From SG-bin7 sp964498095 (GTDB lineage: Bacteria > Bdellovibrionota > Bdellovibrionia > Bdellovibrionales > SG-bin7), in contig CAZCFY010000002.1 of the NCBI GenBank assembly GCA_964498095.1, positions 1-64,000 of the forward strand: 64,000 bases of DNA, given 5' to 3'. How positions within the stretch are numbered: the first letter of the stretch is position 1; each line of letters opens with the position of its first letter. The notes below the pieces were generated by a model, which worked only from the letters and a program-made list of their open reading frames with translations, did no database searches and was not told where the DNA came from. A program made the translations under genes and the position numbers. Of this stretch, positions 50,798 to 59,912 are shown one piece after another.

Positions 50798-52210
50798 ATG
50801 AAAATTATTATATTGGCTTTTTTATTTTTAGTTTCATCTTTGGCTTGGGCTGCCGATCCCTACGATTCCGTTCGCCAAGCTATAAGTAAAATTATAAAAA
50901 AGGCCCCTGGCAAGGATGGTGACTACAGCATTTATGTGGCCGCTGGAGACAACGTCGTGTATTCATTGCATGAAAATACGAAGCGCGTGATGGCTTCTTT
51001 ATCCAAAATTCCCACGGCGGGCGCTATTTTAAGAAAAATTCCCGTTACCACCCGGTTTAAAACCCAGATTATGGGCGGAAAAATTAACGAAGACGGCACT
51101 ATAGAAGGCGACATCTACTTAAAAGGTGGCGCTGACCCGGCTTTTGTCTCTGAATCTATGTGGGTACTTGTAAATAACCTTTCTAGGTCCGGTATAAAGC
51201 ACGTCAAAGGCAATATTGTCGTCGATGATAGCCTATTTGATAAAAATTATATTTCCGAATCGCGCGAAAGTGTACGGGTGGACCGGGCTTACGATGCTCC
51301 AGTGAGTGCCATGTCATTTAACTGGAACTCAGTGAATATTTGTGTGCGTCCTGGGGACACTACAGGACAGGCGGCAAGAGTCGTCTTAGATCCACCAAAT
51401 AAATATGTTCAGCTCATCAATAATGCCAAAACCTCTAAAGCGGGGAGTAAACTTAATATCACCGTTGAGCGCAAACCGTTGGAACCATTTGGCGACCAAC
51501 TTGAGGTCCATGGCACGATTCCCGCGGGCCATGGCGAAAAAATTATTTATAAAAATATTTCGTCGCCGACACTATGGAGCGGGTATAACTTACAATCCTT
51601 TTTAGAGCAGCGAGGGATCAAAGTCGACGGCACGGTAAAAGAGGGAAAAGTCACCGCCAGTGCCGAAACGCTGGCCGAAGTTGAAAGCTGGCCCGTTTCT
51701 TACGTGGTTGGCGATATGATGAAGTTTTCGAGCAACTATGTCGCCGAAATGTTAACCAAACATCTTTCTGGTCCCAGTGAAACTAAAATTGGGAATTTAA
51801 AAGAAGGACTGGAGAAAATTCGCGAGTTTATTGCTGACGCAGGGGTTGCAAAAAACAATTATGCCTTTGAAAGTCCTTCAGGGTTTAGCCGCGAAAATCA
51901 AATGAACGCCAAAGATCTGGCAAAAATTCTTGGTTTTATCCGCGCTGATTTCCGCCTTTTTCCCGAGTTTCTGGCCAGCCTTCCCATCTCAGGTTATGAC
52001 GGCACGTTAAAGAGCCGCATGACATCGCCAAACGTCCAGGGGTGGATAAGGGCTAAGACGGGGATGTTAAACGGTGTCATAGGTCTTGCTGGCTTTGCCG
52101 GTCGTAAGTCGGGACAGATTTTGACTTTTGTTTTCATTTATAATGGATCTGCCGATACATATAGAGTGCGAGATTTTTTTGATAACTTGTCGGAAGCCCT
52201 CGTACTTTAG
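50798..52210 (+). CDS. dacB: D-alanyl-D-alanine carboxypeptidase/endopeptidase, PBP4 type
   Basis: The 470-residue periplasmic peptidase of family S13 has a signal peptide (about 1-18), the S-x-x-K motif as S-L-S-K (67-70), S-S-N (about 308-310) and K-T-G (R-A-K-T-G-M-L). It trims peptidoglycan cross-links and stems. It precedes the lytic transglycosylase mltD by six bases, forming a cell-wall remodelling pair. The related dacB genes of predatory Bdellovibrio act on prey wall (established there), but no such claim can be made from this sequence. Confidence 0.92.
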   Translation: MKIIILAFLFLVSSLAWAADPYDSVRQAISKIIKKAPGKDGDYSIYVAAGDNVVYSLHENTKRVMASLSKIPTAGAILRKIPVTTRFKTQIMGGKINEDGTIEGDIYLKGGADPAFVSESMWVLVNNLSRSGIKHVKGNIVVDDSLFDKNYISESRESVRVDRAYDAPVSAMSFNWNSVNICVRPGDTTGQAARVVLDPPNKYVQLINNAKTSKAGSKLNITVERKPLEPFGDQLEVHGTIPAGHGEKIIYKNISSPTLWSGYNLQSFLEQRGIKVDGTVKEGKVTASAETLAEVESWPVSYVVGDMMKFSSNYVAEMLTKHLSGPSETKIGNLKEGLEKIREFIADAGVAKNNYAFESPSGFSRENQMNAKDLAKILGFIRADFRLFPEFLASLPISGYDGTLKSRMTSPNVQGWIRAKTGMLNGVIGLAGFAGRKSGQILTFVFIYNGSADTYRVRDFFDNLSEALVL

Positions 52211-52216
52211 GAAAAA

Positions 52217-53767
52217 ATGAAGCAAAAGTTTATTCTTTTATTTATTGCAATTGCTATGTCAGTTCAGGCACAAGAGGGGCCTGAAAACGAACAACTGGAA
52301 AAAATCGATCAAATTATCAGTGAAGATACGCCGGTTGAACTTCCCGACATGCATACCGAGAAAGAGCCGCCTAAGGGGGAACCTTGGTCGAAACCTGATT
52401 TTTCTAATCAGTCAAATGCTCTCGGGTATTTTGACGGCGTATTTGCCGTTCCCAAAGAACTCGAAGAGCGATTTAATTTTTGGCAGCAAATTTATACCCG
52501 TTATACCAGTGAGCAGGGGCTTCTTCACGACTCAAAACATATCAATATTATTTACCGTGAAATTGATTTCATGGCGATTAACTCCGATGCGAGCCTTAAT
52601 CCCGTGCAGAAAAGCCGCGCCAAGAGCAAAATTGTTAAAGATGCAAAAAATGAAATAAAAAATATTTTAGAGCGTTTACATAAATTGTCTCGCAAGGGTC
52701 CTCCGGCGATGGAATCGTTGACTCCCGAAGAACAACAAGTCTGGAAAAAATTCGAAAAAATTGACGAACCGGATAAATTTTTGAAGGCTGCCAAAAAGGA
52801 CCGCGCCCGCTTTCAGTTGGGCCAAAGAGACCGTATTCAATTGGGGATTTTATATTCAGGCCGGTACTTAAAAAAGATGGAAAAGATTTTCCGCGAGGAG
52901 AACTTGCCTATAGAAATTACGCGTCTGCCTTTTGTCGAAAGCTCTTTTAATATTTTTGCCCGTTCCAAAGTTGGCGCCAGCGGAATTTGGCAATTCATGC
53001 CCCGTACGGGCCGTCAATACTTAAAGATTAACCGTTTTATTGACGAGCGAAATGATCCTTTGGTTGCAACGCGGGCGTCGGCGCGGTTACTTAAATTGAA
53101 TTATAAAATTTTAGAAACCTGGCCGTTGGCGGTCACTGCTTATAATCAGGGGGCCGGGGGGATTTTACGGATTTCTAACAAATTAAAAACCAAAGAGCTG
53201 GGCGAAATGATCGGCAAAGAAACGAGCTCACGATTTGGTTTTGCCGGAGAAAATTTTTACGCTTGTTTTCTTACGATTCTGCACGTCGAGGCCAATGCCG
53301 ATAAATATTTTGGCCCCATTCAGCGCGCGCCAGAACTTGTTTTTGAAACCATTCCCGCGCCCGCACCTGTGAATTGGCGCACGATCGTTTCGTGGTTTAA
53401 TGACGACGAGGACATGGCAAAACTTTACAATCCCCACATTAACTATCGCGGCCGCCGCATCAGTTTTGAGCTGCCCAAAGGGATTGAAATCCGTGTGCCT
53501 GCAGACAAAAAGAATGCCGTATTGGCCGCCATGGCCGAACTCGGTAAGCGACCGGTGCGCGAGGTCGCAAAGAAAGAAGTTAATGCAGCCAATGCGTCCG
53601 CGCCTGCGCCCGCGGCGGACTCTAGTAGTTACCAAGTTCAGCGCGGCGATACCCTTTATGATATTTCCAGAAATCTTGGCGTCTCCCTTAAAAACCTCAT
53701 GGAAGCCAACGACATCTCTTCACCCTCCAAAATCCGTCCGGGCTTAAAACTCATTATCCCGCAATAA
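52217..53767 (+). CDS. mltD: Membrane-bound lytic murein transglycosylase D-like, with LysM
   Basis: The 516-residue exported protein has a signal peptide (about 1-18), an acidic spacer, a lysozyme-like SLT domain with catalytic Glu in R-L-P-F-V-E-S-S-F and the following S-G-I-W-Q-F-M-P, and one LysM domain at the C-terminus (about 470-516, Y-Q-V-Q-R-G-D-T-L-Y). It cleaves peptidoglycan glycan strands. No lipobox is visible, although classical MltD is a lipoprotein. A 24-base inverted repeat begins right after its stop. Confidence 0.9.
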   Translation: MKQKFILLFIAIAMSVQAQEGPENEQLEKIDQIISEDTPVELPDMHTEKEPPKGEPWSKPDFSNQSNALGYFDGVFAVPKELEERFNFWQQIYTRYTSEQGLLHDSKHINIIYREIDFMAINSDASLNPVQKSRAKSKIVKDAKNEIKNILERLHKLSRKGPPAMESLTPEEQQVWKKFEKIDEPDKFLKAAKKDRARFQLGQRDRIQLGILYSGRYLKKMEKIFREENLPIEITRLPFVESSFNIFARSKVGASGIWQFMPRTGRQYLKINRFIDERNDPLVATRASARLLKLNYKILETWPLAVTAYNQGAGGILRISNKLKTKELGEMIGKETSSRFGFAGENFYACFLTILHVEANADKYFGPIQRAPELVFETIPAPAPVNWRTIVSWFNDDEDMAKLYNPHINYRGRRISFELPKGIEIRVPADKKNAVLAAMAELGKRPVREVAKKEVNAANASAPAPAADSSSYQVQRGDTLYDISRNLGVSLKNLMEANDISSPSKIRPGLKLIIPQ

Positions 53768-53849
53768 GAAAAGGTGCCCGACACCAAATCGAGTCCATAC
53801 CGCTTCACGATTTGGTGTCGGGCACCTTTTCGAGTCCATGCTGCGTCAT
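53768..53849. repeat. Interspersed repeat type B, copies 2 and 3, as an inverted pair
   Basis: The heads (53768-53791 and 53808-53831) are perfect 24-base reverse complements of each other and contain GGTGCCCGACACC. Each is followed by the tail GAGTCCATRCYGCKTCA in the same direction (53791-53807 and 53832-53849). It lies one base after the mltD stop and, as RNA, would form a very stable stem with a 16-base loop, able to end or stabilise the transcript. A T run follows at 53850-53856. Confidence 0.8.
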
Positions 53850-53891
53850 TTTTTGATTGCTTCAGTGCGGGTTTAATGGGATTTTGGCCCT

Positions 53892-54326
53892 ATGAATAAG
53901 TTAATTCCAATTTCCATTTGTTTAGCCCAATTTTTTATAAGCCTAAATCGTGCTCAGGCCCAGTTTCCCCACGAGGTGCTTCTGCAATGCACAGTAAAAA
54001 TGCAGAGGATGGGCTTTGAAAAATCAACAGCCGATGAAGCTTGCGCGATAAGTGCCGGCGAAAGTTGTTCGGAGCTGCAGGCGGCAGTTGTACAAGGTTC
54101 TTTTCCCAACTGTGTGGGCGACCTAATTTATGAAGGTGTTAAGCCCATCATCTATGCGATGCAGTTTTGTAATATGGCCGCCGCACGTAGTACCCAATGT
54201 GTGCCGCAAAGATACATTGTTCAGCGCGAACTTTTTGCCGCCTGCGTGTCTCATGATAAACGCAATGGTGCCGACATTAGCCAAGTCCTCAATCGCTGTT
54301 TAGAAAAAGTTCTGCTGGGCCGTTGA
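53892..54326 (+). CDS. Exported cysteine-rich hypothetical protein
   Basis: The 144-residue product has an N-terminal signal peptide (cleavage after A-Q-A, about residue 23) and eight cysteines in the mature part, spaced in helical segments (C-T-V-K-M, E-A-C-A-I, E-S-C-S-E, F-P-N-C-V, F-C-N, T-Q-C-V, A-A-C-V, R-C-L). Cysteine spacing suggests a disulfide-bonded periplasmic or secreted helical protein. No family recognised. It follows the repeat pair and precedes the DUF1592 gene by 93 bases. Confidence 0.65.
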   Translation: MNKLIPISICLAQFFISLNRAQAQFPHEVLLQCTVKMQRMGFEKSTADEACAISAGESCSELQAAVVQGSFPNCVGDLIYEGVKPIIYAMQFCNMAAARSTQCVPQRYIVQRELFAACVSHDKRNGADISQVLNRCLEKVLLGR

Positions 54327-54419
54327 ATTAAACCCGTATCTTAATGAGACAGAGTAACGCCATAAAATAGCACTTTTTCCGGCGCTACTGAAGTACACTA
54401 AGAGTAGTTCGGGGGGATC

Positions 54420-56081
54420 ATGGGAAAATCTAGGGTTTTCTTATTGGGAATTAGTTTCCTAATTTTCATATTTCAGAATTGCAATCAATTTCAGCCGCTT
54501 GAATCTATGAGTTTGAGTAGTCTTGATGGTCGCTATAGTGACCCCTTGGCTAATCCTGCCCTAGCTTGTTCCACCACGGATCCTGGCCAAACAGTTTTGC
54601 GCCGCTTAAATAAAGAGGAACTGGCTAACTCTTTAAAAGACATACTCGAAGTTACTGCGGTAAACACGAGTCAGCTTCCTGCCGACACGCCGAGTGCCGA
54701 TGGGTTTAGTAACAATGCCACCTTTTTAAAGGCCAACTCCGTTTATTTATATGAGTTAATAAACGTTGTTGAAGCGGCGGTTACAAATGCTCTAAATAAT
54801 AATCCACAAATTTTTTCTTGTGGCGGCATTACCGATTCTTCGTGTGCCACCACTCTTGTAAAGGCGTTTGGGCGCAAAGCCTTTAGACGTACCTTAAAGG
54901 ATGAAGAAGTTTCTCAGCTCGTTGGTTTTGTCACAAAATCTCAATCCTCGGGCTTAGATTTTAAGAACTCGGTTAGTTTGGTCTATCAACGGATTTTACT
55001 GTCGCCAAATTTTTTGTTTAGAACTTCCTTTGGCAATGCGGGAGCGCCAGCCACGATTGCATTGTTGACTCCCCATGAATATGTCACGCGTATAGCGTTT
55101 TTTATTTGGAATAGTCCGCCGGATGAAGAGTTACTTAAAATTGCGGATCAAGACGGATTAAGGACTGCGGATGCGGTCAAGGCCCAGGTTACGCGAATGT
55201 TAAAAGATTCAAAAGCATTACGATTTAATGAGAGCTTCGTGGGTCAATGGATTGGCACCACTGGCCTCCCCAATGATTTTGCCGTTCGAACTTCTCTGCC
55301 GCTGCAAACCCAAAGGGACATGCGCACGGAAACGGAAAGCTTCGTGGCAGAAGTAATTCGCGGCGGGAACTCACCCTTGGATTTAATTGCGGCCGACTAT
55401 TCTTTTTTAAATGAGAATTTAGCAAATCACTATGGAATTGCGGGCGTTACTGGCAGTCAATTTCGTAAGGTATCATTGGCATCTACGCCACGCCGCGGAC
55501 TTTTAACTCAAGGCGCGTTTTTGACGCTGACGTCTTCCAATGACCGCACCAAACCTACAGGACGGGGAAATAGTATTTTACAAAATATAACTTGTACTCC
55601 TCCTCCGCCCTTCCCGGATGGATTATCTATCACGCCGCTTGACGAAAGTGATTCCGCGAATCTCACTGTTAAACAGCAGCTCGAACGTCATAACGCCAAC
55701 CCCTCGTGCGCGGCTTGTCACCGCGAAATGGATCCCGTCGGTTTAGGTTTTGAGAATTTTGATCAAACTGGCAAGTACCGTACAACTTATAGTAACGGAC
55801 TCAACGTTGATTCCTCAGGGGTTTTTCACTCAAAAAGTTTTAATAACTCTGCGGATCTTTTAAATATCATAAAACAAGAGGACAACTTTAAACGTTGTCT
55901 GACGAAGAAGCTCATGACGTATGCTTTAGGACGCTCGTTAACGTCAGCCGATAGTTGTGCTTTATCAAAAATAGGAGTCGGTGCGGTACAGCCCGATAAG
56001 TCATTTGTGGATCTAATTGTGGCCATTGTACTCACCGAACAATTTCGCATGAATCATACTGAGAGTTGGGGGACCAAGTGA
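54420..56081 (+). CDS. DUF1592-type lipoprotein with a C-x-x-C-H haem motif
   Basis: The 553-residue lipoprotein has lipobox F-Q-N-C (Cys21). Its domain order fits the family group DUF1587, DUF1595, DUF1592, DUF1588 and DUF1585: R-R-L-N-K-E-E-L near 60, F-G-R-K-A-F-R-R-T-L near 155, H-E-Y-V-T-R-I-A-F-F near 220, L-T-S-S-N-D-R-T-K-P near 370, and the C-terminal K-R-C-L-T-K-K-L-M-T-Y-A-L-G-R. C-A-A-C-H (430-434) binds haem c. It is coupled to the DUF1552 gene by a four-base overlap. The pair is found in Planctomycetes and deltaproteobacterial lineages; substrate unknown. Confidence 0.88.
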   Translation: MGKSRVFLLGISFLIFIFQNCNQFQPLESMSLSSLDGRYSDPLANPALACSTTDPGQTVLRRLNKEELANSLKDILEVTAVNTSQLPADTPSADGFSNNATFLKANSVYLYELINVVEAAVTNALNNNPQIFSCGGITDSSCATTLVKAFGRKAFRRTLKDEEVSQLVGFVTKSQSSGLDFKNSVSLVYQRILLSPNFLFRTSFGNAGAPATIALLTPHEYVTRIAFFIWNSPPDEELLKIADQDGLRTADAVKAQVTRMLKDSKALRFNESFVGQWIGTTGLPNDFAVRTSLPLQTQRDMRTETESFVAEVIRGGNSPLDLIAADYSFLNENLANHYGIAGVTGSQFRKVSLASTPRRGLLTQGAFLTLTSSNDRTKPTGRGNSILQNITCTPPPPFPDGLSITPLDESDSANLTVKQQLERHNANPSCAACHREMDPVGLGFENFDQTGKYRTTYSNGLNVDSSGVFHSKSFNNSADLLNIIKQEDNFKRCLTKKLMTYALGRSLTSADSCALSKIGVGAVQPDKSFVDLIVAIVLTEQFRMNHTESWGTK

Positions 56082-57466
56082 AATTAAAGCCAATGGATAG
56101 ACGCACCTTTTTACGCGGCGCTGGAACGATGATTGCCTTGCCGTTTTTAGAAGCCATGATTCCAATAAGAGCTTTTGGCTCGACACCGGGAGCTCCCCAA
56201 CGATTTGTAGCTTTGTACCACGGGAATGGAACACGTGGTTGGAATTGCGCGGGTACCGAAAATAATTGGACCTTGTCCCAAAATTTACAATTGCTAGCTC
56301 CGTACAAAGCGGACATCAGCCGCATCCAAGGATTGTCAAACGACGCTGCGATTTTTGGAAGTAATATGGATTCAACCACGGCCCACTGGCAGGCCAGCAC
56401 AACGTTTTTGACGGGTCAAACTTACGACTATAACAACCGCGCTACTCGCGTCGCTCTCTATTCCCCGGGGGCTTCGGTTGATCAGATGATTGCCCAAGCA
56501 ACTCCTAATGCCAAAAAGTCGCTTGTGATGAGCTGTCACTCCAGTGGTCTCGTTGGCGGCGGTGGCGGCGGCAGTGACCAGCGGGGAAGTTCTTATTTCC
56601 TAAGTCACGTCTCTTGGCAAAATCAAACGACCCAAAGTCCAATGTTTATTAATTCGGCGACAGTTTTTAATTACCTGTTTGGCAGTGGAGTCCCGCAAAC
56701 AACGAATACGTCGGCCTTAGCGCGAGCGGCCCAAAAGAAAAGTATTTTGGATGACGTATTAGGTGATATTCAAAAATTGACTCTAAAGTTGGGAGCGGCT
56801 GATAAACAAAAGCTTGATGAATACCTGACTTCGGTAAATGAAGTGGAGCGACGAATTGCCTCTGAGGCCAATCAGGTACAAGCTTGTACGGTACCTGGCA
56901 GCGCGCCGTATCTTGCCGACGTCAGCGATGTCCAAGGGTATTATGCGCATCCCGCCGTGAATACTCGCGCTAAAAACATGATCGATCTTTTAACCCTGGC
57001 TCTTCAATGTGATATTACCCGGGTCTCGAGTTTAATTTTGGTATGCGAACACTCTTATATCGAAGATTTTTATTTTGATACCGGAATGGGAATCCACAAT
57101 GCGTTTCATGAAGCGACCCACGGACTGGGCCAAAGCGCGCAGCAAGTGGTTAATAATATCAATAACTGGAGCGTGAAGCAGTTTGCATATTTATTAAATA
57201 AATTAAAAAATACGCCCGACGTTTCTGGAAATCTTCTCGACAACACTTTGTTGATGTTTGGTTGTGGGCAGGCGAATAATTTCGACAACGATCACGATAT
57301 TACGCAAGCGTCGTTAATTTTAGCTGGGCGTGGTAGCGGTTATAGTCCGGGGCGGCTTGTGCAGATGAATGGTGCAAGACACTCCGACTTTTTGGCAACC
57401 ATTGCGCAAAGGTTTGGAATTAACGCGAAAGTGGGGATGAGTCAGGGAACGCTAGCAAAAATTTAG
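56078..57466 (+). CDS. DUF1552 family exported protein
   Basis: The 462-residue product starts with a twin-arginine signal (D-R-R-T-F-L-R-G-A-G, then a hydrophobic stretch), so it folds before export. The body matches DUF1552 with Y-H-G-N-G-T, H-x-x-x-T-F-L-T-G near residue 105, S-V-N-E-V-E-R-R near 260 and a C-terminal H-x-D-F-L. The family relates to sulfatase/phosphatase-like folds and accompanies DUF1592 proteins. GTG at 56078 overlaps the DUF1592 stop. It is convergent with hpt, sharing TTAG. Confidence 0.87.
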   Translation: MKLKPMDRRTFLRGAGTMIALPFLEAMIPIRAFGSTPGAPQRFVALYHGNGTRGWNCAGTENNWTLSQNLQLLAPYKADISRIQGLSNDAAIFGSNMDSTTAHWQASTTFLTGQTYDYNNRATRVALYSPGASVDQMIAQATPNAKKSLVMSCHSSGLVGGGGGGSDQRGSSYFLSHVSWQNQTTQSPMFINSATVFNYLFGSGVPQTTNTSALARAAQKKSILDDVLGDIQKLTLKLGAADKQKLDEYLTSVNEVERRIASEANQVQACTVPGSAPYLADVSDVQGYYAHPAVNTRAKNMIDLLTLALQCDITRVSSLILVCEHSYIEDFYFDTGMGIHNAFHEATHGLGQSAQQVVNNINNWSVKQFAYLLNKLKNTPDVSGNLLDNTLLMFGCGQANNFDNDHDITQASLILAGRGSGYSPGRLVQMNGARHSDFLATIAQRFGINAKVGMSQGTLAKI

Positions 57467-57993
57467 TTCATGCTTTGCACTTGCGCGATAAACGGCAAGT
57501 TGCGGTAGTAGCCTTGATAGTCTAAGCCATAGCCAACCACGAACTCGTTGGAGATTTCAAATCCAACCATGTCGAGTTTCACGGGGACTTCCATCGCTTT
57601 TGGTTTGTGAAGCAAAGTGACAGTTGTAATTGATTTAGGTTTGCGTGCGGCTAGGGTTTGCATCAAGTAATTCATCGTCAATCCCGTGTCGACGATGTCT
57701 TCGATTAACAAAACATTTTTACCTTCGAGGGGAACCGAAAGATCTAGCGTGATTTTTATTTCTCCGGAAGACTTCATCGCGCTGCCGTAACTTGAGACAC
57801 CTAAAAATTCACAAGTAATATCCGTATCCATATTACGAATCAAATCGGCAAAGAAAACCATGGAACCTTTTAGAACGCAAATTGCGACAGTGGGTTTGTC
57901 TTTAAATTTCTTGGTAAGTTCGGCGCCCATTTGTGTAATGCGTTTTGAAATTTCTTCTTCGCTAAATAAAGTTCTAAGTTTTAATTTTTCCAT
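57463..57993 (-). CDS. hpt: Hypoxanthine phosphoribosyltransferase
   Basis: The 176-residue enzyme salvages hypoxanthine/guanine to nucleotides. It has L-K-G-S-M-V-F-F-A-D-L (about 41-51), the PRPP loop L-L-I-E-D-I-V-D-T-G-L-T (96-106) and C-terminal V-G-Y-G-L-D-Y. Length is standard. It is 12 bases from the uracil phosphoribosyltransferase gene on the same strand, so a salvage operon is likely. Confidence 0.94.
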   Translation of the reverse strand: MEKLKLRTLFSEEEISKRITQMGAELTKKFKDKPTVAICVLKGSMVFFADLIRNMDTDITCEFLGVSSYGSAMKSSGEIKITLDLSVPLEGKNVLLIEDIVDTGLTMNYLMQTLAARKPKSITTVTLLHKPKAMEVPVKLDMVGFEISNEFVVGYGLDYQGYYRNLPFIAQVQSMN

Positions 57994-58005
57994 TTCACTA
58001 GTCCT

Positions 58006-58800
58006 TTATACAAAAGAGTTATTCATAATTTCGCCAAACCCGCCGCCGCCGGGAACGATGTACTGTTTGTCGTTAAGACCGCGTTCCTCGTCCCAATGCG
58101 TACCGGGAATCGAATTTAAGACTTTAGCCGATGAAAGGCCGCGGTCAACCCGGAAAGCATAAATTTCGAAATGCTCGTGAATGCCTTTTAAATTTCTAAG
58201 ATATTCTGGCGTTACGATTAAATTTAGGGCGAGATATTTTTTGGCTTTTCCCGGCACATTCTTCTCATAGTGTTCGATGATTTTTTTGATTGTACTCCCG
58301 GTTGCTCCCATCGGATCGGGGATAATGATTAGGCAATCCTCGATATCGCCGCCAATCTTGTGCCCGGAGATTTGCGAGCCTTTAACTTGCTCCTTCTCAT
58401 CGGTAACCCTGGAGACAAGTAAATGGTCTTGCCTTACGCGAACCGGATTTAGCAGTTGGTTCATGCGGTCGTAACAAATCTGACTCGGGAGTAACCCAGC
58501 GCGGGCAACGGATACAGTGACGATTCTTTGCTCCGGAGAAAAGACTATTCCCTCATANNNNNNNNNNTGGTGGGCCGACATGCGCGTCGGCATTTCTACT
58601 TTGACCTGTTCAAATTCCACGTTGGCGACGGCGCGAATTAAATTGTGATAAAGCAGCTCAACGAGTTGATTAATGCGCGGCTGAAAAGTTTTTGGCGCGC
58701 AAAGTTCCGCCAATAACGTGGTGGCAAAGGGATCGTTTAAAATATGAATTTTAGGGCCGTAGCGATGCTCGATTTCGTTGAGACTATATTGGGAGCGCAT
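58006..58800 (-). CDS. upp: Uracil phosphoribosyltransferase-like protein, containing an assembly gap
   Basis: The product (about 264 residues, four of them unknown) contains the PRPP-binding D-P-M-G-A-T-G-S, V-S-V-A-R-A-G-L-L-P-S (base region) and an unusual end with P-G-G-G-G-F-G-E-I-M-N-N in place of the common G-D-A-G-D-R. It salvages uracil or a related base. Ten N bases (58558-58567) lie within the frame; true length there is unknown. A longer N-terminal domain precedes the core, compared with 208-residue E. coli Upp. Confidence 0.82.
   Translation of the reverse strand: MRSQYSLNEIEHRYGPKIHILNDPFATTLLAELCAPKTFQPRINQLVELLYHNLIRAVANVEFEQVKVEMPTRMSAHXXXXYEGIVFSPEQRIVTVSVARAGLLPSQICYDRMNQLLNPVRVRQDHLLVSRVTDEKEQVKGSQISGHKIGGDIEDCLIIIPDPMGATGSTIKKIIEHYEKNVPGKAKKYLALNLIVTPEYLRNLKGIHEHFEIYAFRVDRGLSSAKVLNSIPGTHWDEERGLNDKQYIVPGGGGFGEIMNNSFV
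58558..58567. other. Assembly gap of ten N bases
   Basis: Ten unresolved bases interrupt the upp-like frame at the codons after T-R-M-S-A-H. The gap size may be a placeholder. Confidence 0.95.
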
Positions 58801-58820
58801 TCTATCACCGTTTAAAGGCT

Positions 58821-59756
58821 TTAAGGTTTGGGCATTACAAGTATCACAAATTCGGAGTCGCCCTCTTTAAACCTCGGTGAATTTAGAATGTCAAACACGC
58901 CGCCAGTTAATGGATATTCTTCGCTACCAGTGCGCCGCGGAAAGCCGCCGCCCACGATAAAAAAGCCGCCGCTGCCGGGCACTTTTACGGAATCAGTAAT
59001 TTCTGAAGTTTCTATAGAAGCTACTTTGCGTTCCGCATAAAGCGGTAGATGACTTAAATAACTAAACTGAAGCGTGCGTTGATTATCGGCGTTGTCACTA
59101 TTTTCGATCTGCAAAGAAAAACCATATTCTTGCGGATCTTGCGGCGTCGTCCGTCCACGGCGGGATAAGTCCCAGACTTCCTTTTTCTGTAGCGTATGAG
59201 TTTGGCGGCCAAGTTCGCGCGCTTCTTTTACCGCCTGTTCAGGAAAGGAATTTAGCGTGCCGCCACGTATTTGATTGGTGCCTTGAAATTTAATATACGG
59301 TGCAAACTGCGCATCAAACGCCGCCTTTGGTACTTCTAAAAATACAACTTGCACATTTAAAATTTCCGGAACGGGTTGGGCCTTTTCGGCGGGTGGGGGA
59401 GTTAAAGATTTGGGAACCGCAGGCGCTGAGTTTTGCGGCGAAGGTGCCGTCGCAAAACCACGTGAATCGTTGGCCGCCTGCTCGCGTTTGGGAATATTTA
59501 TGTTGGGTGCCGATTTTTCGGTTTGCTCAAGAGTTGAAAACGTCATTTGATCTTCTTGGCCGGTCATGCGGGAGCGGAGATACAAAAGTCCGACCGCTAT
59601 GACCAAAGTTAGTGCAACCGCCTGAGCGATGCGGCTTTCTCGCAAACGCACAAAAAAAGGCTTCTTGGCGGGCCGGTAGGTCGCCATGTTTACGCCACAA
59701 CTTGCGCAAAATTGATCAGGTGGTTGTTGAAACCCGCACTTTGGACAGTTGATCAT
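58821..59756 (-). CDS. Zinc-ribbon membrane protein of unknown function
   Basis: The 311-residue protein starts with a zinc ribbon (C-P-K-C at 4-7 and C-A-S-C at 17-20), a basic stretch, one membrane helix (about 43-61), a Pro/Ala/Ser/Gln-rich linker (about 70-140) and a C-terminal domain of about 165 residues with beta strands. The topology puts the ribbon in the cytoplasm and the C-terminal domain in the periplasm. ATG at 59756 is preferred to a longer frame. Function unknown. Confidence 0.7.
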   Translation of the reverse strand: MINCPKCGFQQPPDQFCASCGVNMATYRPAKKPFFVRLRESRIAQAVALTLVIAVGLLYLRSRMTGQEDQMTFSTLEQTEKSAPNINIPKREQAANDSRGFATAPSPQNSAPAVPKSLTPPPAEKAQPVPEILNVQVVFLEVPKAAFDAQFAPYIKFQGTNQIRGGTLNSFPEQAVKEARELGRQTHTLQKKEVWDLSRRGRTTPQDPQEYGFSLQIENSDNADNQRTLQFSYLSHLPLYAERKVASIETSEITDSVKVPGSGGFFIVGGGFPRRTGSEEYPLTGGVFDILNSPRFKEGDSEFVILVMPKP

Positions 59757-59833
59757 AGTTAACTCAATTCTATAACATAGATGACAACCCATCCCAAAAA
59801 TCTAGTTAGTATAACGCCTCGCATACTAACAAA

Positions 59834-59868
59834 GTGGGAAAAAGTGGTAAAAGATGGAGATAAGTGGT
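59834..59868 (+). promoter_or_regulatory. MraZ operator: four direct repeats before mraZ
   Basis: TGG triplets begin at 59835, 59845, 59855 and 59865, exactly 10 bases apart, in the form GTGGGA, GTGGTA, ATGGAG, GTGGTA. This matches the known TGGGN-N5 repeats bound by MraZ, so mraZ is probably autoregulated. Confidence 0.75.
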
Positions 59869-59912
59869 AATTCTATTATTAGATAGATCCGTAGTGGTTT
59901 ACATGTCACTGC

